DNA of 64,000 nucleotides. Source: an uncultured Oscillospiraceae bacterium. GTDB taxonomy: Bacteria > Bacillota > Clostridia > Oscillospirales > Oscillospiraceae. A program made the translations under genes and the position numbers. Below, in pieces: positions 30,747-40,380 of this stretch. A model generated the notes under the pieces. It had not been told where the DNA came from and made no database searches. It saw only the letters and a list, made by a program, of their open reading frames with translations. The number at the start of each line of letters is the position of its first letter. Position 1 is the stretch's first letter. The stretch covers positions 62,001 through 126,000 of the forward strand of contig CAKTPV010000001.1 in assembly GCA_934591815.1 (NCBI GenBank). Direction: 5' to 3'.

Positions 30747-33700
30747 AAAAAATACTATCCCTATTGCTGATACTATGCCTGTTCCTCGGCGCGCTGCCCA
30801 CGCAGGCGCTGGCCTATGTGGGTGATATCCAGCCGGTAAGAAGCAACGCTGTGAAGCAGGCCAAGCTGAACAGCGGGTCGCTTGCGCTGCAAAACGACTA
30901 TATCCGCGTGATCGCGCGGAAGGACGGCACACTGTCAACGGCTCCGGCGACGGAAAGCGCCGATCCCACAGACAGGCAGACGCCGTACTGCTACTTTGTC
31001 ACCTATGGCTCCAGGCACATCACGCACCCGGCAAGTCTGCGTCTGAAAAGCCTGACCTTTGTGAACAAGACGCCCAACGGCACGGCAAAGGCCATCAGGG
31101 CGGACTATGACCTGACGGTCGATCTGAAAAAGCTCACCGTGAGCGGGACGACCTCCGTGTATTATGAGCTGGTGCAGCTTAAGGAGAACGAGTTGTCCGA
31201 GGGAAGCTGGGGTGTGATGGTATCCGTTGACAATATCCGGATCAACGCGCAGGACAGCGAGGCGTTCTTTCAGACGCTGAACACCGATGTGGGCATTTTC
31301 TGGGGCTATACCCTCAGCGGCTTTACCGCCATGGGGCATCCCAAGGCCGCGGACGGCCCCGCCCTCAAGATGGGCCGCACCGTTTTTAATTATGATAAAC
31401 AGACGGCGCTTTCCACCGAAAGCTCCGTCATCACCGGCAAGCTGGAAAATGTGTCCACATATACGGGCTTCCCGCAGGGCCGCGACTGGTGCTACGACTA
31501 CATCACCGAGGTCTATACGGACGGCTACACCTGGGCCAACCCCTTTGTGGGGCTGTCGGCATACTATAGCCACAACAAATCCAACACCATCAAGGTATAT
31601 CTGCCGGACACGGTCAGCGTGACGCCGGCCAGCCGCCCCGCCGACACCCGGGTGGTGTGTGAGGACAGCTTGGGGCTTGTTTTCGGCAACAACGAGTCCT
31701 ATCCGAGCTCCTCGCGCTTCCTCTGGGGTTTCCGCGATCTGGTGGTGAAGGCATCGGAGATCCCCACCAAGCCGGATCAGGTGGATCCCTCCATTCAGGC
31801 CAAGCGTCTGGCGGTCTTTGCCAAGGGGAACGGCGTGGTGGTGGAGCCTGTGGCGAATAATACGGCGCTGTCGGTGCTGAAGATGCTACACGGCGCCTCC
31901 CCCATCGGCTTCATTAACGGCGACTATGAGAGCAAGAACGGCTCGAAATTCACCTTCACCGGTGGGGCGGCGCTGCTCTCCCCCTCCGTCACCGCCACAT
32001 GGGGCAGAGGCGGGAGTCTGGTCATCCACCGGGATGGAACGGTGGAGCAGCGGGGCGTGCATCTGAACGCGCCGTCCTTCAAGTTCTATCAGCCCAAGAG
32101 CGGCGCGGAGAGCAATTTGAAGATAAAGCTCACGAACAAGGGCTTCTCGTTTGACATTGATCCCGCCAAGAACGACGCCATCATCTTTGTGGACATCCCC
32201 TACGCCTCGGTGAAGCTGGAGCAGGCGGCGGCGGACGCCGCGGGCAACCTGATCTTTACCGGCGATATCGGCTTCCAGACCATCTTTAACGGCGCGGCCT
32301 TCTCGCTGGAAAAGCTGGGCTTCGGCTTGACGGAAAAGACGGCGGGCGGCCGGAAGACCTACGAGTTCAAGGTCAACGGCGTACACGCCAAGGGCAGCTT
32401 CGACACCGCGAAGCTGATGGCACTGGAGCTTGCGAAGGTCGAGGGTGAGGTCAATACCTTCAAGGGTGAGGAGCGCTACGCCTTCGAGCTGGAGCTGAAC
32501 GTCTTCGACCTCTTTGAGACAGAGGCCAAGCTGGCGCTGGAGCGCAGCAAGAAGGACGGCTCGCTGATCCCCGACGAGCTGTGGTTCTTTGTGAAATCCA
32601 GCCCCGGCATCCCCATCATCCCGCCCATTCCCGTGGGACAGCTCAACGGCGGCGGCGCGGGCTTCAAGGATCTGGCGGCCACGGTGAACGGCGACTACTT
32701 TGCCATCCCGCCCCTGAAGCTGCGGGGCGCGCTGTCGGGTACCTATCTGCACCTGATCGAGGCCCGGGGCGATGTGGTCATCGGCCCCAGTGAGATCTCC
32801 CTCAAGGCGTCGGACGTGGGCATCGTCGGTCTGGGTAAGAGCGGCCAGCTCATCGACAGCTTCGGCTATGCCCTCAAGCTTAACGGGCAGGAGCGCAGCT
32901 ACAAGGGTGTGACCTATGAGGGCATCTACTTCTCCGGCTCGGAGGCGCTGAAGCTCAACCTGCCGAACAATACGATCAGCGCCATCGTGCTGGATTCCTC
33001 CATTGAGCTGGGCGCCTTCGGCGGCGTGAATAGCAGAAAGGATACCGTGTTCCTCGGCGTAGGCGCCAACGGCATCGTCAGGGGCCGGGTGCAGATCCCC
33101 AAGGACATTCGTGTGATCGGCGGTATCGGCGTGGATGTCGGAAACATCAACCTCATTGTCGGCGGGCAGACCACCGCGCCCATCCGTGGCGTCAGCGTCA
33201 GCGAGGGCATGAAGCAGGCGTTCAAGAATGTGGACATCTACCTCGGCGCGATGGCCGGCGTGAACATCAGACTCTTTGATACGCGGGTGTGGGTGCTGCT
33301 CCCGAATATCATCGATACCAACTTCAGAAGAGGCGGCGGCTGGGACGTTGAGTTCCGCTGGATCAAGAGCCTGCCCAAATGGAACTGGGCGGATCACGGC
33401 GTTGAGCCTCTCGTGCAGGCGGCACTCTCGGAGGAGAACCCCGCGCTGCTTTCCGAGACGCCCGCCATGCTTGCAGGCGCAGGCGGCACATCCTCTGCGG
33501 CGATCACCGTCAACGCCGGCCCGGGGGAGACGCCGTATATCGTGCTGGCCTTTGACAACAGCATCACCGAGGCGGAGATCCAGGCCGCCCTGTCGGTCAC
33601 GCAGAACGGTGTCGATCTTCCCATCAACTGGCTGGCCGAGGACGGCGAGATGGATCCCGCCGCGGCCATCAACGCCACAAGTATCGACGGTATGCAGAAA

Positions 33701-35863
33701 ACAGAGGACGACGGCAAGGAGTACCGGCTGGCCATCCTGCGTCTGAAGGACGGCGGGACCTATTCCGTCGATGCAGGCGGGCTGACCTTCTCCGACGAGG
33801 AAGGCTTCAGCGTTGAGCCGTTTGAGTCGCTGGTTATGACCCAGAACGGCTACGCGCTCTCCGGTGAGGTGAAGTATCCCGCAGCAGGGACGGCCTACGT
33901 GCTGCGTACCTATCTGGGCAATGCCAAGGGCGATGCGGCCTACCTCGTGGCGGAGGATACCTTGACTGACCCCGCCAACATTTCCCTCAGCATCCCGGAC
34001 AGCGGCGCACTGGTTCCCACAGGTGAATACTACGTGACCTCGTTCCTGATGACGGAAAAGACATTCACCCTCGCGGACGGCTCGACGGAGACTGCGCTGA
34101 TGCCCGTCGGCAGCCAGAGCTTTGACACGCCGCTCTCTTACACCAACACCAACCAGCCGGACGCCCCCGCCAATGTGGATCTGACCTTTGCGGGCAATGA
34201 GGTGATGCGAGCCGCGTGGAACGCGGTGGACGGCGCCGACGGCTACCACGTGACGATCTACCGGCAGGATGGCGCCGATTGGATCGATACCGGGTATGGC
34301 TACGACCTTGACCGGAACACCACCTCCCTCGACATGGCTCTGACCGTGGGCGGCAACGCCGTACAGGTGTCGGAGTCGGGCGCATCCTCTGTTCCCGCCG
34401 AAAACCTGTCCGCCGACAAGACCTATAAGGTCGGCGTCCGCGCCTACAGAACCATCGAGGACGGAAAGTATTACAGCACGGAGACGGAGTCCGGCGGCGA
34501 ATATCTGCCGAAGTACACGCCGCTGCACCTCGCCCTCAACGTGAACGGCGTGGACTGCGAGGCGGATGACAACGGCGTCTACCACGCCTATGTGGGCGGC
34601 GACGCCAGTCTCCTCAACGTGACCTGCGCGGAGGCCGACAGCATCCGGGTCACGCGGATGGATACCAATGCGCCCCTCACGCCAGATGCGTGGGGCGGCT
34701 TCCCCCTCCCCGCGTTCACGGGAAGCCTGATGCTCCGCGTCAGCGGCGTCAAGGGTCTGGATGTGACCGACGTATTCCTGCTGGTGAGCGTGGATGAAAC
34801 GCCTCCCGTGCTCACGCTCTCCGATCCGTTCTTCTATGCTGATGCAGACAGCGGTGCGTACACCATCACCGGTACGGCGGATGCGGGCAGCCTGATCCTC
34901 TACGGCCGCAATGAGAGCGTCTACGCCGGAAGCGACGGCAGCTTCGAGATCCCCGGCGCACTGGACGGCGATCTGAACACCAGAGTCCTCCCCCTCCAGG
35001 CGCAGGACAGCGCGGGCAATCTCTCTGCACCGCAGTTTGCGCTGGTGACACGGCGCGGGACGACGTACACCATCACCGTCACGGACGACGGCAATGGCAC
35101 CGCCACAGCGTCCGCCCCCATCTCGGAAGCGGACATGGAGATCACCCTGCGCGCCACGCCCAATACCGGCTATCACTTCAAGGAGTGGCAGGTCGTCAGC
35201 GGCGGTGTGACCATCACCGACAATCGGTTCATCATGCCCGCCGGCGATGTGACGGTCAAGGCGATCTTTGAGGAGAATACCGCCGCCTCCGAATTTACCG
35301 TCACCTTTGACGGCAATGGCGGCACGCCCTCCGTGGGCAGCATGACCACCACCGGTCAGAAGCTGGCGTCTCTGCCTGACGTCTCCCGCAGCGGCAGCTA
35401 CCGCTTCGACGGCTGGTACACCGCGGCCAGCGGCGGCACGAAGATCACCAAGGCCACTACCTTCTCCGCAGACACCACCGTGTATGCCCAGTGGACCTAT
35501 ACCGGCAGCAGCCAGCAGGATACCTACTGCCTCGTCACCGCAACGGCCGGAGCCGGCGGGACCATCTCGCCCTTTGGCAATGTCCGCGTCCGGGAGGGCG
35601 AGAGCCTGACCTTCACCATCACGCCGGACAAGGGTTACGTCGTTTCCAGCGTCAAGGTCGACGGCAAGAGCGTGGGTGCGGTAAAATCCTACACCATTAT
35701 GAATATCCGGGAGGATCATACGATCGTTGTCGTCTTCCGGAAGGCCGGCAGTCCCGTCAGCGGTGACAGCGGCGGTCTGCCTATGTGGAGCGCCCTGCTG
35801 TGCGCCAGCGCCTTCGGACTGGCGTGCGCCGCGTTCCCCAGAAGGAAACGGCGGATCGGATGA
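30743..35863 (+). CDS. Giant surface protein (1706 aa) with FnIII, Ig-like and InlB-type repeats
   Basis: Signal peptide MKKILSLLLILCLFLGAL with likely cleavage after TQALA. Residues ~26-900 are a large, beta-rich region I do not recognise. Near 1130-1250 a fibronectin-III-like domain (PANVDLTFAGNEVMRAAWNA). Near 1330-1430 an Ig-like domain (DETPPVLTLSDPFF to DSAGNLSAP). Then three repeat modules: GYHFKEWQVVSGG, an InlB/Flg_new B-repeat (FTVTFDGNGG to YRFDGWYTAASGGTK and VYAQWTY), and GTISPFGNVRVREGES. The end GDSGGLPMWSALLCASAFGL plus RRKRR fits the GDxS-LxLW anchors of gut Firmicute surface proteins. Probably an adhesin exported and held at the envelope, likely controlled by the neighbouring sigma system. 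Confidence 0.8.
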   Translation: MKKILSLLLILCLFLGALPTQALAYVGDIQPVRSNAVKQAKLNSGSLALQNDYIRVIARKDGTLSTAPATESADPTDRQTPYCYFVTYGSRHITHPASLRLKSLTFVNKTPNGTAKAIRADYDLTVDLKKLTVSGTTSVYYELVQLKENELSEGSWGVMVSVDNIRINAQDSEAFFQTLNTDVGIFWGYTLSGFTAMGHPKAADGPALKMGRTVFNYDKQTALSTESSVITGKLENVSTYTGFPQGRDWCYDYITEVYTDGYTWANPFVGLSAYYSHNKSNTIKVYLPDTVSVTPASRPADTRVVCEDSLGLVFGNNESYPSSSRFLWGFRDLVVKASEIPTKPDQVDPSIQAKRLAVFAKGNGVVVEPVANNTALSVLKMLHGASPIGFINGDYESKNGSKFTFTGGAALLSPSVTATWGRGGSLVIHRDGTVEQRGVHLNAPSFKFYQPKSGAESNLKIKLTNKGFSFDIDPAKNDAIIFVDIPYASVKLEQAAADAAGNLIFTGDIGFQTIFNGAAFSLEKLGFGLTEKTAGGRKTYEFKVNGVHAKGSFDTAKLMALELAKVEGEVNTFKGEERYAFELELNVFDLFETEAKLALERSKKDGSLIPDELWFFVKSSPGIPIIPPIPVGQLNGGGAGFKDLAATVNGDYFAIPPLKLRGALSGTYLHLIEARGDVVIGPSEISLKASDVGIVGLGKSGQLIDSFGYALKLNGQERSYKGVTYEGIYFSGSEALKLNLPNNTISAIVLDSSIELGAFGGVNSRKDTVFLGVGANGIVRGRVQIPKDIRVIGGIGVDVGNINLIVGGQTTAPIRGVSVSEGMKQAFKNVDIYLGAMAGVNIRLFDTRVWVLLPNIIDTNFRRGGGWDVEFRWIKSLPKWNWADHGVEPLVQAALSEENPALLSETPAMLAGAGGTSSAAITVNAGPGETPYIVLAFDNSITEAEIQAALSVTQNGVDLPINWLAEDGEMDPAAAINATSIDGMQKTEDDGKEYRLAILRLKDGGTYSVDAGGLTFSDEEGFSVEPFESLVMTQNGYALSGEVKYPAAGTAYVLRTYLGNAKGDAAYLVAEDTLTDPANISLSIPDSGALVPTGEYYVTSFLMTEKTFTLADGSTETALMPVGSQSFDTPLSYTNTNQPDAPANVDLTFAGNEVMRAAWNAVDGADGYHVTIYRQDGADWIDTGYGYDLDRNTTSLDMALTVGGNAVQVSESGASSVPAENLSADKTYKVGVRAYRTIEDGKYYSTETESGGEYLPKYTPLHLALNVNGVDCEADDNGVYHAYVGGDASLLNVTCAEADSIRVTRMDTNAPLTPDAWGGFPLPAFTGSLMLRVSGVKGLDVTDVFLLVSVDETPPVLTLSDPFFYADADSGAYTITGTADAGSLILYGRNESVYAGSDGSFEIPGALDGDLNTRVLPLQAQDSAGNLSAPQFALVTRRGTTYTITVTDDGNGTATASAPISEADMEITLRATPNTGYHFKEWQVVSGGVTITDNRFIMPAGDVTVKAIFEENTAASEFTVTFDGNGGTPSVGSMTTTGQKLASLPDVSRSGSYRFDGWYTAASGGTKITKATTFSADTTVYAQWTYTGSSQQDTYCLVTATAGAGGTISPFGNVRVREGESLTFTITPDKGYVVSSVKVDGKSVGAVKSYTIMNIREDHTIVVVFRKAGSPVSGDSGGLPMWSALLCASAFGLACAAFPRRKRRIG

Positions 35864-35918
35864 CCGGGCAGCAGGCGCAATGCGCCTGTCCTACCGTTCC
35901 CCGAACGCACAATACAGC

Positions 35919-35952
35919 AAAGCGCCCGCGGCCAGAGGCCGCGGGCGCTTTT
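35919..35952 (+). terminator. Terminator of the surface-protein operon
   Basis: 13-bp GC-rich stem (35921-35933 with 35937-35949), 3-nt loop, TTTT. Confidence 0.8.
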
Positions 35953-36023
35953 GCCGTCTGTGTATCAGCCGTTCCGGGAGACGGTGGTGATCGGAACGTG
36001 GGAACGCTCCGGCAGCCGCTCCC

Positions 36024-36578
36024 TTACTGCACCGCCGCGTTGTGGGAATAGTCCCGCAGCCGCCCGGTGTACAGCCGGGTATGGGGCAGCTTCAGGAAGT
36101 GGATGGGCTGGACGATGCGGGCGCGCAGCTCACCGGCCCCGCGCACCTCCGCCTGCAGCAGCATATCCTCCACAAATTCCGAGCAGTAGTAGCAGTCCGA
36201 CCGCTTCCAGAGGACGCGGAAAAACGCCAGCAGCAGCCCCAGCAGGTTATAGGAAAACTGCTCCCGCCGTGCCCACATGGCCTCCAGCGTCGTCTCCAGC
36301 GCGGCATACCGCTCCTCGGTGATCTCCACCGCAAGAATGACGGCGGTGGTATTGGAGAAGCGGCGGAATGTCCCTGCATGGGGAGATTCGATGACAAAAC
36401 CGCCCCAGAAAGGGTTGTAGGGGTGCCTGCGCCCGAAGGAGTACATCTTTTTCAGATCCGGAGACAGGCTGAGGGAGGCGTGGTTGTACTCCGCGCCGGT
36501 GACACGCTTTAGGATACGGGACAGGACCGTACCCGTCTGGCTGATGACGATAAATATCTGTTTGTTGTTTCCGTTCAT
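36024..36578 (-). CDS. YiiX-like permuted papain-fold (NlpC/P60-type) protein
   Basis: 184 residues from ATG 36578 (MNGNNKQIFIVISQTG), with AAGGTG upstream. TGAEYNHASLSLSPDLKKMY carries the conserved His after a short strand, and the Cys lies C-terminal in DCYYCSEFVEDML: the circularly permuted order of YiiX/LRAT-like papain-fold enzymes. These hydrolyse or transfer amide or thioester bonds, often on lipids or peptides. No signal peptide is found, so it is cytosolic or membrane-associated. A segment NLLGLLLAFFRVLW is hydrophobic and may contact lipid. It stands alone. Confidence 0.7.
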   Translation of the reverse strand: MNGNNKQIFIVISQTGTVLSRILKRVTGAEYNHASLSLSPDLKKMYSFGRRHPYNPFWGGFVIESPHAGTFRRFSNTTAVILAVEITEERYAALETTLEAMWARREQFSYNLLGLLLAFFRVLWKRSDCYYCSEFVEDMLLQAEVRGAGELRARIVQPIHFLKLPHTRLYTGRLRDYSHNAAVQ

Positions 36579-36681
36579 ATCGCACCTTCGCATTCCGGAG
36601 GGCTTATAGGTCTCCGCGATGTTCGGTCTGCCGGACACGCTTTCCGGCGCTTTTTTCATTGGCTTTCCGGGCATGGCTTGC

Positions 36682-39324
36682 CTATTCTACAAGGCCGTAT
36701 TTCGTCTTGATACGATCCAGCTTCTCCAACATTGGCTCTGCCAGCACCCATAGGAAAAACACAGTGGCAGCGGCGTGGACGCAGTCCACGGGGAAACCGG
36801 TGATGTAGTAGCTCATCAGCACCTGCCAGCTCAATTCCCGGCTGGACAGCAGGGCAGCAACAGGGTTCATCAGCCCGCCGTAGAGGACGATGGCGGCAAT
36901 AGCGCCGTAGATGCACAGGGCGGCGCGGCTGCGGCGAAGCCAGCCCTTGCGGAACAGGACGCCCGCCAAAAAGCCGATGATCCCGGCGGCAAACATCTGG
37001 AAGGGCGTCCACGGCCCCTGCGAGAACAGGAAATTGCTGGCCAGCATGGTCATGGCGCCCACCAGAAAGCCCGTCTCACCGCCGAAGGCCACGCCGGAGA
37101 TGATGGTCAGCGCCACCACCGGCTTGAACTGCGGCAGCATGAAGAAGGCGGCGCGGGCCGCCACACCCAGTGCGCACAGCACGGCGATGATGGTCAGCTC
37201 CCGGGCCTGGGGCTTCCGCCCCTCAAAGACCATGAAGAATGGCAGCATACACGACAGCATGACCAGCAGCGCCATCAGGTAGTAGTTCTTGACGTCGAAG
37301 TAGTAGCTGCCCACGAACAATATGGCGGGAACGCCCACCAGAATCAGGGCGGCCGCGGCCTTCGTCCGCTTGGAGAGCTTCCGCCGCTCCATCGGCGTCT
37401 GCACCTGTACCGGCGGCGGTGAGCGCCGTCCGATGGCGGCGGCGGTGACGAACAGCGCCGCGATGAACAGGGCATACTCCCACAGCGCCGACCAGCCGGC
37501 AGCGGACACAGCGCCGCCGCCTACCAGCGCCGTCAGATCGGTATTTTTGGCGGCGTGCCAGAAAATGACCAGCGCCAGCAGACCCGACACAAGGGCGATG
37601 GCTCTGCGCCACCACGGCAGCCTCGGCGGCTGCCACGCGGCGGACTCCTCCGCCACCGGCGGCAGCGGCGCATAGACCTGCTCCAGCACCGGCTCCGGCG
37701 GCACGGTGCCGCCGATGACTGCCATCACATCCTCCGCCGTCACCGCCTGCGGGCAAATATCCCGCGCCATGCGGTCAGCGGAGGTGGTATAGAAGCTGTT
37801 TCCGGAGAAAAACGGCCGGGGCGCGCCCTCCGTCACCACAGCGCCATCGAAAAACAGGGCGCAGCGGTGGGCGTAGCGGGCGCAGAATTCCACGTCGTGG
37901 CTGACCATGACCACGGTGACGCCTCCCGCCGTCAGAGAGCGGAGAATGGCGGCCAGCTCCTGCTTGAACTCGGCGTCCAAGCCCTTGGTGGGCTCGTCCA
38001 GCAGCAGGATCTCCGGGTCAAGGAGCAGCACCTTACACAAGGCGGCACGCTGCTGCTCGCCGCCGGACAGGTCATAGGGGTGGCGGTCCAGCAGCGCCGT
38101 CAGGCGGCAGAGCGCCACAGCCTGCTCCATCCGCTTCTCCCGCAGGGCGGCGGGTATCCCCTGCCCGTCAAAGGCCTCGTACAAGTCCTCGCGGACGGTC
38201 TTTTTCACAAACAGCGCGCGGGGATCCTGGGGCAGCACGCCCATGCGCCCGGTACGGCGCACCGCGCCGCGATAGGGTGTCAGCGCGCCGCTGAGCAGGT
38301 GGAGCGTGGTGGTCTTGCCGGCGCCGTTTCCACCCAGCAGCGCCAGCAGCTCCCCCTGATACACGGTGAGGTCAAGCCCCTTCACCACGTCCGGGGCCTC
38401 CGGCTCATAGCGGAACCACAGGCCCTCCGCCGTCAGCACCGCGCCGCCGCGCCGATGCTGTTCCTCCGGCGGCAGGGGCAGCAGCGGATGGTCTGCCCGC
38501 CAGCGGTGCAGGAAGTTCCGTCCCTCCCGGACGGTGACGGGCGCGGGATCGCCGCTTGCCACCGAGGCCCAGATCCGCATGGCGGCGGGCATGGCAAGGA
38601 ACATCTCGTGCCCCCGGCTGCGCAGGGCGCGTCCCACCTCGGCGGGGCTGCCGGTACACAGCAGGTGCCCGCCGTCCAAAACGGCGGCATGGGTGGCAAG
38701 GGGCAGCGCCTCCTCCAGCCGGTGCTCCGTCAGGAGAATGGTAGTACCCAGCTCCCGGTTGATGCGTCCCAGCGTTTGCAGGAAGTCGGCGGCGGCGATG
38801 GGGTCCAGCTGACTGGTAGGCTCGTCCAAAATCAGCACCTTGGGCTGCATAACCATGACGGAAGCCAGACTCAAAAGCTGCTTCTGTCCGCCGGACAGCT
38901 GCTCCACCGACTTGTGGAACCAGTCCTGAATGCCGAAAAATGACGCCATCTCCGCCACGCGGCGGCGGATGGATGGGGTGTCGCAGCCCAGACTCTCCAA
39001 GCCGAAGGCCAGCTCGTGCCAGACCTTGTCCGTTACCACCTGCTGCTCCGGCGACTGGAGGACGAAGCCGATGTCCGCCGCCTGCTGCCGCAGGGGGATC
39101 TCCCGCAGGGGCGTTCTCTGAAAGTATACCTCCCCCTCGGTGATGCCGTGGGGCGCAAGAACGGTTTTGAGCTGCCGCAGCAGCGTGGATTTGCCGCAGC
39201 CGGAGGGGCCGCACAGCACCCAGAATTCACCGCTGCGGATGGTCAGCTCCACATCGGTCAACGCCGGGGTGCGCTGCTGCGGGTAGGTAAAGCCGAAGCC
39301 GGAAAGGTGAAACAGCTCGCTCAT
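36682..39324 (-). CDS. ECF transporter: two ATPases fused to an S component
   Basis: 880 residues. ATPase 1 (~1-250): GPSGCGKST, LSGGQKQLLSLA, VLILDEPTSQLDP, LLTEHRLEE. ATPase 2 (~300-510): GGNGAGKTT, LSGGEQQRAAL, ILLLDEPTKGLDA, VMVSHDVEF. C-terminal ~580-870: membrane helices ending in an S component (RAAFFMLPQFKPVVALTIIS, GGETGFLVGAMTMLASNF). Normally EcfA1, EcfA2 and S are separate chains; here they are one. With EcfT encoded immediately upstream the complex is complete. The divergent cob genes suggest a cobalamin or cobinamide substrate (inference from context and CbrT-like systems). Confidence 0.88.
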   Translation of the reverse strand: MSELFHLSGFGFTYPQQRTPALTDVELTIRSGEFWVLCGPSGCGKSTLLRQLKTVLAPHGITEGEVYFQRTPLREIPLRQQAADIGFVLQSPEQQVVTDKVWHELAFGLESLGCDTPSIRRRVAEMASFFGIQDWFHKSVEQLSGGQKQLLSLASVMVMQPKVLILDEPTSQLDPIAAADFLQTLGRINRELGTTILLTEHRLEEALPLATHAAVLDGGHLLCTGSPAEVGRALRSRGHEMFLAMPAAMRIWASVASGDPAPVTVREGRNFLHRWRADHPLLPLPPEEQHRRGGAVLTAEGLWFRYEPEAPDVVKGLDLTVYQGELLALLGGNGAGKTTTLHLLSGALTPYRGAVRRTGRMGVLPQDPRALFVKKTVREDLYEAFDGQGIPAALREKRMEQAVALCRLTALLDRHPYDLSGGEQQRAALCKVLLLDPEILLLDEPTKGLDAEFKQELAAILRSLTAGGVTVVMVSHDVEFCARYAHRCALFFDGAVVTEGAPRPFFSGNSFYTTSADRMARDICPQAVTAEDVMAVIGGTVPPEPVLEQVYAPLPPVAEESAAWQPPRLPWWRRAIALVSGLLALVIFWHAAKNTDLTALVGGGAVSAAGWSALWEYALFIAALFVTAAAIGRRSPPPVQVQTPMERRKLSKRTKAAAALILVGVPAILFVGSYYFDVKNYYLMALLVMLSCMLPFFMVFEGRKPQARELTIIAVLCALGVAARAAFFMLPQFKPVVALTIISGVAFGGETGFLVGAMTMLASNFLFSQGPWTPFQMFAAGIIGFLAGVLFRKGWLRRSRAALCIYGAIAAIVLYGGLMNPVAALLSSRELSWQVLMSYYITGFPVDCVHAAATVFFLWVLAEPMLEKLDRIKTKYGLVE

Positions 39325-39325
39325 A

Positions 39326-40219
39326 TCAGGCCCCTCCTTTCTTGAGACGGCGGAAGCGGCGCTGCGCCGCCCACGACATCCCGGAGGGCGTCAGGCACAG
39401 CAGCAGATACACCGCGAAAAAGCTGGCGGTCAGCGGCCGGGCTGGTGCGCCCAGCAGCATGGGGTAATACTGGAAATACAGGCCGCCGCCCAGCACGCCG
39501 GACAGCAGGTACAGCCCGCAGAAGCCCAGCCACAAAAGGAGGCTCCTGTCCCGGTCGTCCAGCCGGTAGATGGAAAAGGCGGTGCGCCCCGGCTGGCCGT
39601 AGCCGCGGCTGCGCATACTGTCCGCCGTGTCGATGGCGCTCTCCAGACTCCATGTGACCATGATGGAAAAGACCTTCATGGCGTTTTTGCACCGCTGAAG
39701 CAGGCTGCCGTTTTCCGTATCGCGTCCCATAAAGCGCTGGGCCTGCGCCACCGTGCGGAATTGGCGGCGAAAGCGGGGCACAAACCGCAGGGTCATGCTC
39801 AGCACCAGTGACAGCGCCGGGATGATGCGGCCAAAGAGATAGATGAACTTGTCGGAGGTCATGACCGCGCTGAAGCAGCGGAACCACAGCACCACCGCCG
39901 CCAGCAGCAGCGCCGCGGCCAGCCCGTAGAGGATGCTCTCCAGCGTCAGCGGGTTGCCGGAGGGCAGATAGGTCAGGATGGTGACGCCCTGATGGACGAA
40001 GGCGGGGTTCACCACCGCCGCCAGCAGCGCCATGGGGATGAGCCAGCGGGCGCTGCTCCCCAGCTCCCGCAGGCCGTAAAGTTCTGCCAGGTAGCAGCAG
40101 GCGCCGGTCAGAGAGATCACAAGGCAGGCGGGGTGCATCAGGCACATGGAAAATGCCAGCACCAGCGCGAAATAGAGAAAATTCACCGCCGGATGGCAGT
40201 CGGAAAACGTGTCGCGCAC
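39326..40219 (-). CDS. ecfT: ECF transporter transmembrane component EcfT (CbiQ type)
   Basis: 297 residues, five to six helices (YFALVLAFSMCLMHPACLVI first). The cytoplasmic A-x-R motifs that couple ATPase movement are visible (AQRFMGRDTENGS, SMRSRGYGQPGRT). It ends 2 bp before the fused ATPase/S gene. A TTGACG-17-TATAAT promoter lies 42 bp upstream. First gene of the two-gene transporter operon. Confidence 0.88.
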   Translation of the reverse strand: MRDTFSDCHPAVNFLYFALVLAFSMCLMHPACLVISLTGACCYLAELYGLRELGSSARWLIPMALLAAVVNPAFVHQGVTILTYLPSGNPLTLESILYGLAAALLLAAVVLWFRCFSAVMTSDKFIYLFGRIIPALSLVLSMTLRFVPRFRRQFRTVAQAQRFMGRDTENGSLLQRCKNAMKVFSIMVTWSLESAIDTADSMRSRGYGQPGRTAFSIYRLDDRDRSLLLWLGFCGLYLLSGVLGGGLYFQYYPMLLGAPARPLTASFFAVYLLLCLTPSGMSWAAQRRFRRLKKGGA

Positions 40220-40260
40220 GGTCGCACCTCCCTCCCTGTTATTTTAGCGCATACAAGGAA

Positions 40261-40289
40261 ATTATACCGTGTTCGCCGGAATGCGTCAA
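40261..40289 (-). promoter_or_regulatory. Promoter of the ECF transporter operon
   Basis: On the minus strand TTGACG (40284-40289), 17 bp, TATAAT (40261-40266). It lies back to back with the cob promoter; no cobalamin riboswitch fits the 160-bp gap. Confidence 0.8.
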
Positions 40290-40317
40290 TCCCCGAAGGC
40301 CGCGGAGTTTTGGGGGT

Positions 40318-40345
40318 TTGTATTTTCGGCGGGATATGCTATAAT
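40318..40345 (+). promoter_or_regulatory. Promoter of the cob operon
   Basis: TTGTAT (40318-40323), 16 bp, TATAAT (40340-40345) with an extended TG at -15. Confidence 0.7.
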
Positions 40346-40380
40346 TCTCTCTGTAACATTTTTTGCAGGGAGGCGAACGC

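Noticed and set aside
31886..35719. 1277-codon open frame on the minus strand opposite the giant surface protein
   Set aside because: Shadow of GC-rich codons of the plus-strand gene. It is rich in His/Gly/Arg/Val without domain patterns and lacks a ribosome site. The plus-strand frame has a signal peptide and recognisable repeats.
35780..35863. Classical LPxTG sortase signal at the end of the giant surface protein
   Set aside because: The end has GLPMWSALL and no LPxTG; the hydrophobic helix plus RRKRR fits another anchor type or simple membrane retention.
37555..38943. 462-codon plus-strand frame opposite the ECF ATPase gene
   Set aside because: Antisense shadow. The minus strand carries two complete ABC ATPase motif sets.
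40220..40380. Possible cobalamin riboswitch between ecfT and the cob operon
   Set aside because: The gap is only ~160 bp, both promoters occupy it, and I see no B12-box-like core or space for the ~200-nt fold.
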